64,000 nt of DNA from JAODBQ01 sp047602055 (GTDB taxonomy: Bacteria; Actinomycetota; Acidimicrobiia; Acidimicrobiales; Ilumatobacteraceae): contig JASGIG010000001.1 in the NCBI GenBank assembly GCA_047602055.1, forward strand, positions 3,906,001 through 3,970,000, written 5' to 3'. The notes under the pieces were generated by a model. That model had not been told where the DNA came from. It made no database searches and saw only the letters and a list, made by a program, of their open reading frames with translations. Within the stretch, counting starts at the first letter, position 1. Every line of letters starts with the position of its first letter. Shown piece after piece: positions 55,349 to 64,000 of this stretch. Both the position numbers and the translations under genes were made by a program.

Positions 55349-55541
55349 CCATCCAAGACGCGGCGAGCGGCGAAGCGAAAGCGGAGCCAGCGAGCACGGC
55401 AGGCGCAGGGAGCAGCTTCGCTGCGACCGGAGCACGAACACGAAGACTGCCACCCATCCAAGACGCGGCGAGCGGCGAAGCGAAAGCGGAGCCAGCGAGC
55501 ACGGCAGGCGCAGGGAGCAGCTTCGCTGCGACCGGAGCACG
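55349..55541. repeat. Two direct copies of an 88-base repeat (family C) upstream of hisC
   Basis: Positions 55349-55436 and 55454-55541 are essentially identical, starting CCATCCAAGACGCGGCGAGC and ending GACCGGAGCACG, with an 18-base spacer (period 105). A third, inverted and diverged copy lies at 59786-59868. The units are purine-rich on the plus strand and rich in GCGAGCGGCGAAGCG-like motifs. Confidence 0.92.
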
Positions 55542-55554
55542 GGATAATGGCCGG

Positions 55555-55749
55555 ATGGCCTCGTCGTTGCACGCCCACCTGTCGGTCATCGCCGAGCACA
55601 TCGGCCGCTACCGGGCAGAGGTTGCCGACCTGGCCGGCGACCGCAGCGTGGACCCCGACGCCCCCGTCGTCGCCGCCCTCTACGAAGCCGAACGAGCCCT
55701 GCACACCGCCACCCGCGCCGTCGAACACGCCAAGACCCTCGCCCGCTGA
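55555..55749 (+). CDS. Small hypothetical protein
   Basis: 64-residue protein that I do not recognise. It is predicted to be largely helical with a regular Ala/Glu/Arg pattern (SVIAEHIGRYRAEVADLAG, ALYEAERALHTATRAVEH) and could form a helical hairpin. The ATG at 55555 lies 14 bases after the family-C repeats; the same frame is open through the repeats, but those residues look non-natural. It faces away from hisC. Codon use (GCC, GAC, CGC endings) fits a real gene. Confidence 0.6.
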   Translation: MASSLHAHLSVIAEHIGRYRAEVADLAGDRSVDPDAPVVAALYEAERALHTATRAVEHAKTLAR

Positions 55750-55875
55750 CCCCGGCGAAGGACCAGCTGTCACGCAAGGGGTACCGGCCCAGTAGGGGCG
55801 GCGCGGAGGGAGCGTTCCGCGAACCCGTCCGCCATGCGCCGACTCACTCTGCGTGAGGCGCACAGCCATCTGGAT

Positions 55876-56056
55876 GCGGCCGAAAGGCCGCTCCAGCTCA
55901 ACTCGACCGGGTTGAGAGAGCACGGCGAGCGAATCGAAGGAGAAGCCAAAATGGCGACGGCCCCTTACGGGGCCGTCGCGCATGGCAACACCAGGCGGCG
56001 GATCCCGGCATCGCCCGCAAACCAGGTGGCGGGAACCTGGTTGGTAGCCCGGGATC
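55876..56056 (+). ncRNA. Candidate structured RNA made of several strong hairpins
   Basis: In the 340-base gap after the small gene there are: a 6-bp stem with GAAA tetraloop (55876-55891); CTCAAC/GTTGAG (55897-55902 with 55911-55916); a perfect 11-bp stem with a 4-base loop (55954-55979); and a nested structure with outer GATCCCGG/CCGGGATC (56001-56008, 56049-56056) and inner AACCAGGT/ACCTGGTT (56020-56027, 56035-56042). No family was recognised, and strand is uncertain because the hairpins fold either way. One or more may simply be terminators for the convergent nth gene. Confidence 0.4.
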
Positions 56057-56089
56057 ATATACACGGCCCGCCGTGACTGGCAAGCCGCC

Positions 56090-56797
56090 TCAACCCGGTT
56101 GGGTGACCTCCTGATCGCGCTGCGCCGAGCCCTTCGGCATTCTCGACCGCCGGCGCGGCAGGAGTGACGAGGGGCAGAGATCTTCCAGCGCGCATACCGC
56201 GCAGCGTGGCGACTTCGCGAGGCAGACCCGTCGTCCGTGGAGGATGAGACGAAGGCTGAAGTCGCCCCACCCGGCCCTCGGCAGCATCGCGCAGAGGTCG
56301 GTCTCGACCTTCACCGGGTCCTCCTCGGTGGTCAGCCCGAGGCGGCGGCTGAGCCGCCCGACGTGCGTGTCCACCGGCAGGCCGGGCAGGGCGAAGGCGA
56401 CGCTGCGCACGACGTTGCCGGTCTTGCGGCCGACGCCGGGGAGCGTGACGAGGTCCTCCAGGCGGGTCGGCACCTCGCCGTCGAAACGGTCGAGGACCGC
56501 CTGGGCCATGCCGATGATGCTCTTCGTCTTGGCCTGGTAGAAGCCCGTCGAGCGGATGATCTCCTCGACGTCGGCGGGCGCCGCCGCGGCGAGCGCCGGG
56601 GCGTCCGGATACCTGGCGAACAGGTGCGGCGTCACCATGTTGACCCGGGCGTCGGTGGTCTGCGCCGACAGGATCGTGGCGGTCAGGAGCTCGAACGGGC
56701 CGCGATGATCGAGCTCGCAGATCGCCTCGGGGTACTCGTCGGCGAGCCGGGCAGCGACGGCGCGCGCCCGACCCTTCGGGGTGCGCGGTCCGGCCAT
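56090..56797 (-). CDS. nth: Endonuclease III
   Basis: 235-residue DNA glycosylase/AP lyase for oxidised pyrimidines. The helix-hairpin-helix with catalytic Lys is LPGVGRKTGNVVRSVAF, the catalytic Asp is in PVDTHVGRLSRRLGL, and the 4Fe-4S loop is C-x6-C-x2-C-x5-C (CLAKSPRCAVCALEDLC). The ATG at 56797 gives a normal N-terminus (TPKGRARAVAARLADEYPEA). The last 20 residues beyond the cluster are basic and poorly conserved. It is convergent with the structured region and divergent from mshD. Confidence 0.94.
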   Translation of the reverse strand: MAGPRTPKGRARAVAARLADEYPEAICELDHRGPFELLTATILSAQTTDARVNMVTPHLFARYPDAPALAAAAPADVEEIIRSTGFYQAKTKSIIGMAQAVLDRFDGEVPTRLEDLVTLPGVGRKTGNVVRSVAFALPGLPVDTHVGRLSRRLGLTTEEDPVKVETDLCAMLPRAGWGDFSLRLILHGRRVCLAKSPRCAVCALEDLCPSSLLPRRRSRMPKGSAQRDQEVTQPG

Positions 56798-56922
56798 GGC
56801 GCCGAGGGTATTGGCAATGACGGCTGTTCAGGAGTGCCAGGACAAAAGCGTTCGCCCAGGTCAGGACGACCGGATCGGCGCAACGTGAATCCTCCTGGAC
56901 AACCGTCAATAGCCTTCAGGGG

Positions 56923-57855
56923 ATGCCGACCGTCGAGATCTCCCACCGCCTCGACACCGTCGCCCGACGTCAGGTCGACCACCTGCTGGCCGCGGTCGCC
57001 GACCACGACCGCGCCCAGCCGCTCAGCGACCACCTCGTGATGGACATGCACGACCCGGCGTCGACGACGTTCACCGGGCTGCTCGCCCGTGGCCACCGCG
57101 GCGAGCTCGACGGCTACGCCCAGCTGCAGCCGAACAACGGCGTCTGGTCGCTCGCCGCCGTGGTCACGCCGTCGCAGCGCGCCGAGCAGGAGGTGCTCGC
57201 CGAGCTGTTGGCCGCCTCGCTCGCCGAGGTCGGCCGCGCCGGCGGCGGTGAGGTCAACTGGTGGGTGCTCGACGCCGGCCTCGCCGGTGCCGACGTCGCC
57301 GCGGCGATCGCGATGGCCGGCGGTGGTCTCACCCTCGGCCGCGAGCTGCACCAGATGCGCCGGACGCTGCCGATCGACCGCAGCGCCGGCGTCACCGTCC
57401 GCCCGTTCGTCGTCGGCGGCGACGAGGACGCGTGGTTGAGCGTCAACAACCGGGCGTTCGCCGGACACGCCGAGCAGGGTGGCTGGACCCGCGAGCAACT
57501 CGCCCAGCGCGAGCGCGAACCGTGGTTCGACCCGGCGGGGTTCCTGCTCCACGAGCGTGACGGCCGCCTCGCCGCGTTCTGCTGGACGAAGGTCCACGAC
57601 GACACCATGTCGTCGGCCGGGCCGCGGATGGGCGAGATCTACGCGATCGCCGTCGACCCCGACTTCCCTGGTCTCGGCCTCGGCACCGCGCTGACCGTTG
57701 CCGGGCTGGAGCATCTCGGCGGGCAGGGGCTGACGGTCGGGATGCTCTACGTCGACGCCGGCAACACCGGTGCGGTGACGATGTACGACCGCCTCGGCTT
57801 CACCGTCCATCACACCGACCGCGCCTACCTCGGCAACGTGGAGGCGGCGAGATGA
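56923..57855 (+). CDS. mshD: Mycothiol synthase
   Basis: 310-residue protein with two GNAT domains that acetylates Cys-GlcN-Ins in the last step of mycothiol synthesis, the main actinobacterial low-molecular-weight thiol. The diagnostic VNNRAFAGHAEQGGW is present in the linker, and the acetyl-CoA loop is PDFPGLGLGTALTVAGLEHL. The C-terminal VDAGNTGAVTMYDRLGF completes the fold. The ATG at 56923 follows a 125-base gap from nth. Its presence supports an actinobacterial origin. Confidence 0.92.
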   Translation: MPTVEISHRLDTVARRQVDHLLAAVADHDRAQPLSDHLVMDMHDPASTTFTGLLARGHRGELDGYAQLQPNNGVWSLAAVVTPSQRAEQEVLAELLAASLAEVGRAGGGEVNWWVLDAGLAGADVAAAIAMAGGGLTLGRELHQMRRTLPIDRSAGVTVRPFVVGGDEDAWLSVNNRAFAGHAEQGGWTREQLAQREREPWFDPAGFLLHERDGRLAAFCWTKVHDDTMSSAGPRMGEIYAIAVDPDFPGLGLGTALTVAGLEHLGGQGLTVGMLYVDAGNTGAVTMYDRLGFTVHHTDRAYLGNVEAAR

Positions 57856-57955
57856 CCGCTCATGTCCGGGGGCTGCGCCCCCGCTCGCTCCGCTCGTCCC
57901 CAACGTCGTCCGGGACCGTGGCGGTCGCTCGGCCAACCGGTCATCGGGGCACCCG

Positions 57956-59782
57956 ATGACCGCAACCGACGCGACGAACGCCGAGCTGCCGCGCTGGGAC
58001 GTCTCCGACGTGCACGAGTCGTTCGCCGACCGCTCGTTCACCGATGCGATGGAATCGGTCGCGGCCGGCGCCGCCCGGCTCGCCACGCTGTTCGACGAGC
58101 ACGGCATCGGCCGCATCGAGCCACGCGAGGTCACCGCCGCCGACGGCACAGCCGCCGACGCCGTGGTCGCCGCGTTCAACACCGCCCGCGCCGACCACGA
58201 GCTACTCGACGCCTACGTCTACGCGTCGGTCAGCACGGACAGCTTCGACGCCACCGCAGCCGGGCTGATGAGCGAGCTGGAGGCCGTCAACGCGACGTTG
58301 CGGCCACTGCTCGCCCGCCTCGCCGCGTGGGTGGCCGCACTCGGCGTCGACGATCTCGCCGCCCTCAGCCAGGCCGTCGCCGAGCACGCCGGGCCGCTGG
58401 CCAAGCTGGCGGCGCGCGCCGAGCACCAGATGCCCGACGACCACGAGGCGCTGTACGCCGAGCTGGCCGTCACCGGGTCGGGGGCGTGGGGGCGGCTGCA
58501 CTCGGACGTCACCTCGCAGCTCACCGCGGCGGTGACGATGCCCGGCGGCGCCGTCGAGACCCTGCCGATGGCCGCGGTGCGCGGCATGGCCAGCGACGCC
58601 GACCCGCTGGTGCGCCGCGCCGCGTACGACGCCGAGCTGGCCGTGTGGCCGACCGTCGCCGTCGCCTGCGCGGCGGCGATCAACGCGATCAAGGGCGAGG
58701 CGGTCACGGTCAACCGCCGCCGCAACTGGCGCGATCCGCTCGACGCCGCGCTGTTCGCCAACAGCGTCAGCCGGGCGACGTTCGACGCGATGAACACGGC
58801 GATCGACGCGTCGCTCGACGACTTCCGCGGCTGGATGCGGACCAAGGCGCGGCTGCACGGCCACGACGGCGCGCTCCCCTGGTGGGACCTCGTCGCCCCG
58901 CTGCCGACCAGCGCGTCGGCGATCTCGTGGGACGACGGGCTGGCGATCGTGCGCGACGCGTTCATCAGCTTCGGCGGCCCGCTCGGCGGCCTCGTCGACC
59001 GCGCCGTCGGCGAGCGCTGGATCGACGCCGGCCCGCGCCGCGGCAAGGAGGGCGGGGCGTTCTGCATGCCGTTCGCCGGCGACCGCTCGCTGGTGTTCCT
59101 CAACTGGAACGGCAGCGTCGACGCAGCGCAGACGACGGCGCACGAGCTCGGCCACGCCTACCACAACACCCAGCTGGCCCAGCGCACGCCGCTGCAGAAG
59201 ATGCTGCCGATGGCGCTGGCCGAGACGGCGAGCATCTTCTGCGAGACGCTGGTCGTCGAGGAGGGCCTCACCCGGCTCGACGGCCGCGACCGGCTGGCGC
59301 TGCTCGACGTCGACCTGCAGGGCGCCAACCAGGTCGTCGTCGACATCCGCTCGCGCTACCTGTTCGAGACCGAGCTGTTCGCCGCCCGCCAGCGCCGCAC
59401 GGTCGGCGTCGAGCGGCTCGGCGAGCTGATGCTCGCCGCCCAGGCCGAGGCCTACGGCGACGGGCTCGACCAGTCGACGGCGCACCCGTACATGTGGGCC
59501 GTGAAGCCGCACTACTACGGCTCGCACTTCTACAACTGGCCGTACACGTACGGGCTGCTGTTCGGCCTCGGCCTGTTCGCCCGGTACCGCGACGACCCGG
59601 TGGCGTTCCGCTCCCGTTACGACGACGTGCTGTCGCGTTGCGGGATGGCCACGGCGGAGGAGCTGGCCGGCGTGTTCGGCTTCGACGTCACCGACGAGGC
59701 GTTCTGGACGGCGAGCCTCGACGTGCTGCGCGGACGGATCGCCGAGCACCGCCTGCTGGCCGAGGCCGAAGGCCTGTCATGA
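57956..59782 (+). CDS. M3-family oligoendopeptidase (PepF-like)
   Basis: 608-residue zinc metallopeptidase cleaving short peptides in the cytoplasm. The zinc motif appears in TTAHELGHAYHN with the third ligand in MALAETASIFCETLVVEEG. The upstream helical half (ALWVAALGVDDLAALSQAV-like region) and C-terminal HYYGSHFYNWPYTYGLLFGL are family features. The ATG at 57956 is 100 bases after mshD; that gap holds a GC-rich GGGGGC-TGC-GCCCCC hairpin. It ends 4 bases before a family-C repeat copy that separates it from rlmN. Confidence 0.92.
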   Translation: MTATDATNAELPRWDVSDVHESFADRSFTDAMESVAAGAARLATLFDEHGIGRIEPREVTAADGTAADAVVAAFNTARADHELLDAYVYASVSTDSFDATAAGLMSELEAVNATLRPLLARLAAWVAALGVDDLAALSQAVAEHAGPLAKLAARAEHQMPDDHEALYAELAVTGSGAWGRLHSDVTSQLTAAVTMPGGAVETLPMAAVRGMASDADPLVRRAAYDAELAVWPTVAVACAAAINAIKGEAVTVNRRRNWRDPLDAALFANSVSRATFDAMNTAIDASLDDFRGWMRTKARLHGHDGALPWWDLVAPLPTSASAISWDDGLAIVRDAFISFGGPLGGLVDRAVGERWIDAGPRRGKEGGAFCMPFAGDRSLVFLNWNGSVDAAQTTAHELGHAYHNTQLAQRTPLQKMLPMALAETASIFCETLVVEEGLTRLDGRDRLALLDVDLQGANQVVVDIRSRYLFETELFAARQRRTVGVERLGELMLAAQAEAYGDGLDQSTAHPYMWAVKPHYYGSHFYNWPYTYGLLFGLGLFARYRDDPVAFRSRYDDVLSRCGMATAEELAGVFGFDVTDEAFWTASLDVLRGRIAEHRLLAEAEGLS

Positions 59783-59785
59783 TCG

Positions 59786-59868
59786 AGCTCCGGTCGCAGT
59801 CAAGCTGCTCCCTGCGCCTGCCGTGCTCGCCGCCTCCGCTGCGCTTCGGCGCTCGCCGCTTCTTGGAT
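59786..59868 (-). repeat. Third, inverted and diverged copy of the family-C repeat
   Basis: Read on the minus strand it matches the 88-base unit at 55349-55541, including ATCCAAGA, GCACGGCAGGCGCAGGGAGC and TGCGACCGGAG, with scattered changes. It lies between the M3 peptidase stop and the rlmN coding region, where the ribosome site of rlmN would be expected. Confidence 0.88.
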
Positions 59869-59883
59869 CAGAGGCCGGCGGCC

Positions 59884-60941
<1,058 letters not shown>

Positions 60942-60943
60942 CA

Positions 60944-61206
60944 CGGACCTCGTCCGGGCAGTCGTGGCCAGCGGCGACGTCGTCTCGAAGAACAGCGGCC
61001 CCTCCTCCTCGTGGACGTCGAGGGACAGCGAGCCGATGCGGTCGGACTTCAAGCCCTCGACGACCGCGACGGTGTCGACGAGCGCGCCGCGGCCAGTGTT
61101 GACGAGCACCACGCCCGGCTCCATCGTGGCGGTCGCCACCGAGTCGATCAGGTGACGGGTCTCGTCGGTCAGCGGGCAGCTCAGGGTCAGTCGGAGTGCT
61201 TGCGTT
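60944..61206 (-). pseudogene. D-2-hydroxyacid dehydrogenase fragment
   Basis: About 75 residues on the minus strand match the NAD-domain middle of LdhA-type D-2-hydroxyacid dehydrogenases: LSCPLTDETRHLIDSVATA, PGVVLVNTGRGALVDTVAV, IGSLSLDVHEEEGPLFFE. Nothing recognisable of either end remains: the left side is cut by the rlmN 3' end and the right by the nucleoside phosphorylase gene. It is a relic of a lost gene. Confidence 0.8.
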
Positions 61207-61233
61207 CCGGGGCTTCGCCGCGCGCTGAGCCGC

Positions 61234-61989
61234 CTACAGCAACAGGACGGCGTCGAGGGCAAGGTCGAGCAGGCGGTCGCGCACGTCGTGCTGCTTGTCC
61301 CAGGCACGCCCGTCCCACTCGACGGCGCTGAGGTCGTCACCGGCGTAGAGCAGCTGGCCGTAGGTCGCGCCGCGGAACGCCGCGGCGGCGAACATCGCCG
61401 ACGCCTCCATCTCGACGGTGAGGCAGCCCTCGCCACGACGGCGCTCGACCTTGGCGCGCGTCTCGCGGAAGAACGCGTCCGTCGTCCACGTCCGGCCGCG
61501 CTCGTGGGCGATGCCGGCGGCGGTCAGCACCGTGTCGATCGCCGCCAGCGCCCGGGGGTGCGGGGCGACGGCCACGTCCGGCGCGGCGTAGTGGTAGCTG
61601 GTGCCCTCGTCGCGCACCGCGCTCGTCGGCACGACGACGTGGCCGACGTCGAAGCCGGCGCGGACCACCCCCGCCCCGCCGCAGCCGATGATCGACGTCG
61701 CCCCGAGCGCGATCAGCACCTCCAGCGTCGTCACCGCCGCCGGGGCGCCGACGCCAGGGCTGACCAGCGCGACGTCACGGCCGCGATGCTGAACGACGCA
61801 GATCGGGTGGTCGCCGTGCTCGAACGGCACGTGGTACGCGGGCGACAACCTCTCGGTGCGGGCGGCGACGACGTTGCCGAACCAGCAGACGACGGCGCGG
61901 TCGGGGAAGCCGAGTGGCGGCTGGTGGATCGACGGGTTGATCATCGCCACCGGCGACGGGTCGAACTCGAACAGCGGGCTCTCGGGCAT
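61234..61989 (-). CDS. Nucleoside phosphorylase (PNP/UDP family)
   Basis: 251-residue PNP_UDP_1-fold enzyme, splitting a nucleoside with phosphate into base and ribose-1-phosphate. The phosphate loop is SPGVGAPAAVTTLEVLIALGA with GCGGAG, and the nucleoside-binding end is CLTVEMEASAMFAAAAFRG. The E-M-E-A-S-A motif is typical of trimeric and hexameric purine or uridine phosphorylases. The ATG at 61989 is used. Base preference is not predictable. Confidence 0.88.
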   Translation of the reverse strand: MPESPLFEFDPSPVAMINPSIHQPPLGFPDRAVVCWFGNVVAARTERLSPAYHVPFEHGDHPICVVQHRGRDVALVSPGVGAPAAVTTLEVLIALGATSIIGCGGAGVVRAGFDVGHVVVPTSAVRDEGTSYHYAAPDVAVAPHPRALAAIDTVLTAAGIAHERGRTWTTDAFFRETRAKVERRRGEGCLTVEMEASAMFAAAAFRGATYGQLLYAGDDLSAVEWDGRAWDKQHDVRDRLLDLALDAVLLL

Positions 61990-62210
61990 GGCGACAGCTT
62001 GGCCGCAGGATGCGGGCCGCGCCGGAACCGTCGGCCAACGGTGCACGCCACACTGTGACTGGTGCGATGCGGAACGCTGGGATGGGGTGAAACCAGGGGT
62101 GAACTCGATGCGCTTCGCCGCCGTAAGGCACGGTGCGATGGATACGTTCCCGCCGCAATCGGCGGCGCGGCATGAGAGCGCCACTTCTCGCGATGTTGGG
62201 TGGTGCGACG

Positions 62211-64000
62211 ATGACAGAAGGTCTGGTGCGGCGGCAGCGGCTGCTCGACCTCCTGTCGGGCTCACCCAAGCTGCGGGTCGTCGCCGCCCCGAGCGGCTTC
62301 GGCAAGACCACGCTGCTGCGCAGTTGGGCGGACGCGCTGCCATCCGACGCGCGACTGGTGTGGGTGGCGCTGAGCGCCGAGGTGGCCACGCGTCAGGACT
62401 TCTGGCTGCTCGTCGCTGCCAGCGCGGCGCGCCGCGGCGACCTCGGCGCCACGGCACACAAGGAGTTGGTCAGCAAGCTCGAGTCCCTCGACGACCCGGT
62501 GCCCGGTATCGTCGAGTTCCTCCAGGGGCGTGAACCGGTCCTGCTCGCGCTCGACGCGTACGAGCACCTGCGCGACCTCACCACGACGATCGACGACGAC
62601 CTGATCCGGCTCGTCAGCGCCGTCGACGGGCTGGAAGTCGTCGTCACCACCCGGGCGGCGACGCGTCTGACCGACGACGTGCTGGTGATGCGCGGGCTGG
62701 TGCAGCCGATCGGCGAGGCCGAGCTGCGGTTCACCACCGACGAGGTCGCCCAACTCCTCGAGCTGCACGCCCCGCACGCCGTCGACGCCGCGGAGCGCAT
62801 CGTCCGAGAGACGCACGGTTACCCCCTCGGGGTACGCGCCGTGTCCTACGCCCTGGCCCGCCTCGGCAGCATGCCGGCGTTCGACAGCAACTCCTGGCAG
62901 CGCCTGGTGACCGAGGCCCTCAAGTCGCAGATCGCCGATCCGGCGCTGATCGACTTCCTCCTCGACACCTGCGCGCCGCCGTACTTCGACGGCGACCTGG
63001 CATGCCAGCTCACCGGGGCGGCGGCCGCCGACGTCGATCATGCGCTCGCGGAGCTGGCCTGGAACGGGTTCGGGCGCTGGATCCCGTACGCCCGTGAGTG
63101 CCCCGTCTTCCAGTACGTCGAGTCGGTACGCGACGTCGTCCTCAGCCAGCTGCGCGCCAGCCAGCCGGAGCGCTACGAGCGCGGCGCAGGCCTCGCTGCG
63201 GCGTGGCTGCACCGCCACGCCGACCACGACCGAGCCCTCGCGCTGGCCATCGATGCCCGTCAGTACGGGTTGGCGTCGAGCATCTGCTGCAGCCTCGTGC
63301 TCTCCAACCCGGACATCTACACGACCACCGTGTTCGAGCGGCACCTGCGCCGGGTGCCGCGCCGGTTGCTGCCGCGCTACCCGGTGCTGGCGTTCATCCT
63401 CGGCATGGTCGACAACACCCGCCCGGCGACACGCGCTGCGGCCGCCGAGAACTTCCGCATCGCAGCAGCGCACGCGCTCGACGGCATCGACGAGCTCACC
63501 CCTCGCGACGCGTTCTACCACCACGTCGGACGGGAGGTCTGCCTGCGCTACCTCGGCCTGAGCCAGGAAGCCGGCGCCGCGAGCAAGGCGGCCCTCGCGT
63601 TCCTCGACTCGATGCCGGCCGCCGATCGGGACGAGCTGGGAGACTTCCTGCCGATGGCTCGGAGCGTCCTGGCCTTCTCGCTGTTCCTGGTCGGCGACGT
63701 GGACCGGGCGAGCACGTTGGTCGACCAGGCTGCGGCGACGGCAACCGACCCGTGGTGGCGGGACTACGCGCTCGCCTTCGCCGCCGCCATCCACGCGTTC
63801 AACGGGCGCAGCTCGGACACTCGCGCCGCGCTGGCGACGATCGACCCGAACACGTGGCCGTCGCATCGCAAGCGACCCCTGCCCCACGCGCTGGGCAGCC
63901 TCGGCCAAGCCGCCCTGCACCTCGACGAGCTCGACTTCGAGGCGACGCTGGCCGAGCTCGACGTCATCTCACCGCCGATCGCCAACACGGCGAACTGGCC
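62211..64000 (+). CDS. MalT/LuxR-type STAND ATPase regulator, 3' end outside the window
   Basis: First 596 residues of a large transcription regulator. After MTEGLVRRQRLLDLLSG comes Walker A (APSGFGKTT), a Walker B-like strand (VLLALDAYEHL), a sensor Arg region (LEVVVTTRAATRL), winged-helix segments and a helical, TPR-like region (RALALAIDARQYGLASSI, GREVCLRYLGLSQEAGAASKAAL). The DNA-binding LuxR domain expected at the C-terminus lies beyond the window. The ATG at 62211 is 9 residues before the conserved part. The effector and regulon are unknown. Confidence 0.88.
   Translation, partial: MTEGLVRRQRLLDLLSGSPKLRVVAAPSGFGKTTLLRSWADALPSDARLVWVALSAEVATRQDFWLLVAASAARRGDLGATAHKELVSKLESLDDPVPGIVEFLQGREPVLLALDAYEHLRDLTTTIDDDLIRLVSAVDGLEVVVTTRAATRLTDDVLVMRGLVQPIGEAELRFTTDEVAQLLELHAPHAVDAAERIVRETHGYPLGVRAVSYALARLGSMPAFDSNSWQRLVTEALKSQIADPALIDFLLDTCAPPYFDGDLACQLTGAAAADVDHALAELAWNGFGRWIPYARECPVFQYVESVRDVVLSQLRASQPERYERGAGLAAAWLHRHADHDRALALAIDARQYGLASSICCSLVLSNPDIYTTTVFERHLRRVPRRLLPRYPVLAFILGMVDNTRPATRAAAAENFRIAAAHALDGIDELTPRDAFYHHVGREVCLRYLGLSQEAGAASKAALAFLDSMPAADRDELGDFLPMARSVLAFSLFLVGDVDRASTLVDQAAATATDPWWRDYALAFAAAIHAFNGRSSDTRAALATIDPNTWPSHRKRPLPHALGSLGQAALHLDELDFEATLAELDVISPPIANTANW

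Noticed and set aside
55186..55554. N-terminal extension of the small gene through the family-C repeats
   Set aside because: The two repeat copies translate to duplicated Ala/Ser/Glu-rich segments only because the period is a multiple of three; no family supports them as protein.
55876..56056. RNase P RNA, tmRNA, SRP RNA or a known riboswitch
   Set aside because: None of the conserved core sequences of these RNAs could be recognised on either strand.

Overview
This 64 kb window is a high-GC chromosome segment from an actinobacterium. The sequence shows mycothiol synthase, an LLM-class (F420-type) oxidoreductase, actinobacterial-style overlapping start/stop junctions and many GTG starts. The gene style suggests an Acidimicrobiia-like organism, but that placement is inference; no rRNA gene is present.

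Layout. 1-5.7 kb: alpha/beta hydrolase, DUF167 protein, NAD-dependent epimerase, then an AraC regulator divergent from a siderophore-type ferric lipoprotein and an enterochelin-esterase-like gene, with an IdeR/DtxR-like palindrome between them. 5.9-22.8 kb: a long run of minus-strand catabolic genes: DinB-type protein, biotin-dependent acyl-CoA carboxylase (two subunits) with a TetR regulator and palindromic operator candidate, LLM oxidoreductase, Baeyer-Villiger monooxygenase, CoA-transferase remnant, cyclase, tandem acyl-CoA dehydrogenase, SnoaL-like protein, amidohydrolase, DUF35 protein and lipid-transfer-type thiolase. Several of these are broken: a TGA in the carboxylase beta gene, a TGA plus an IS256-type insertion in the dehydrogenase, and a 5'-truncated, frameshifted CoA-transferase. 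23-33.4 kb: a mosaic accessory island ending at a tRNA-Met. It holds three tyrosine recombinases (two of them truncated), an XRE remnant, a cytosine methyltransferase tail, an ECF41-like sigma factor with DoxX and ABM partners, an ArdC-like gene split by an IS630 element, an intact Xre/RES toxin-antitoxin pair and a truncated DUF1016 nuclease.

33.5-64 kb is mainly housekeeping: tRNA-Asn, GAF-PP2C phosphatase, dnaG-rpoD, ppdK, M50 protease, YgfZ, a MazG-like gene split by a second IS256-type element, trpE, hisI, groES, aldo/keto reductase, ATP-grasp protein, hisC-hisB-hisH-hisA-hisF, nth, mshD, an M3 peptidase, rlmN, a nucleoside phosphorylase and the start of a MalT-type regulator.

The most notable points are these. 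(1) dnaG and rpoD read as one uninterrupted 1008-codon frame, but a one-base insertion explains this better than a true fusion. (2) Three IS elements have exact target duplications, and the host genes can be rejoined in frame. (3) Three families of short intergenic repeats surround or enter the his operon. (4) A region of nested hairpins at 55.88-56.06 kb may be a structured RNA. (5) Frame breaks are frequent, including in genes normally essential, so part of the apparent gene decay may be sequence error.
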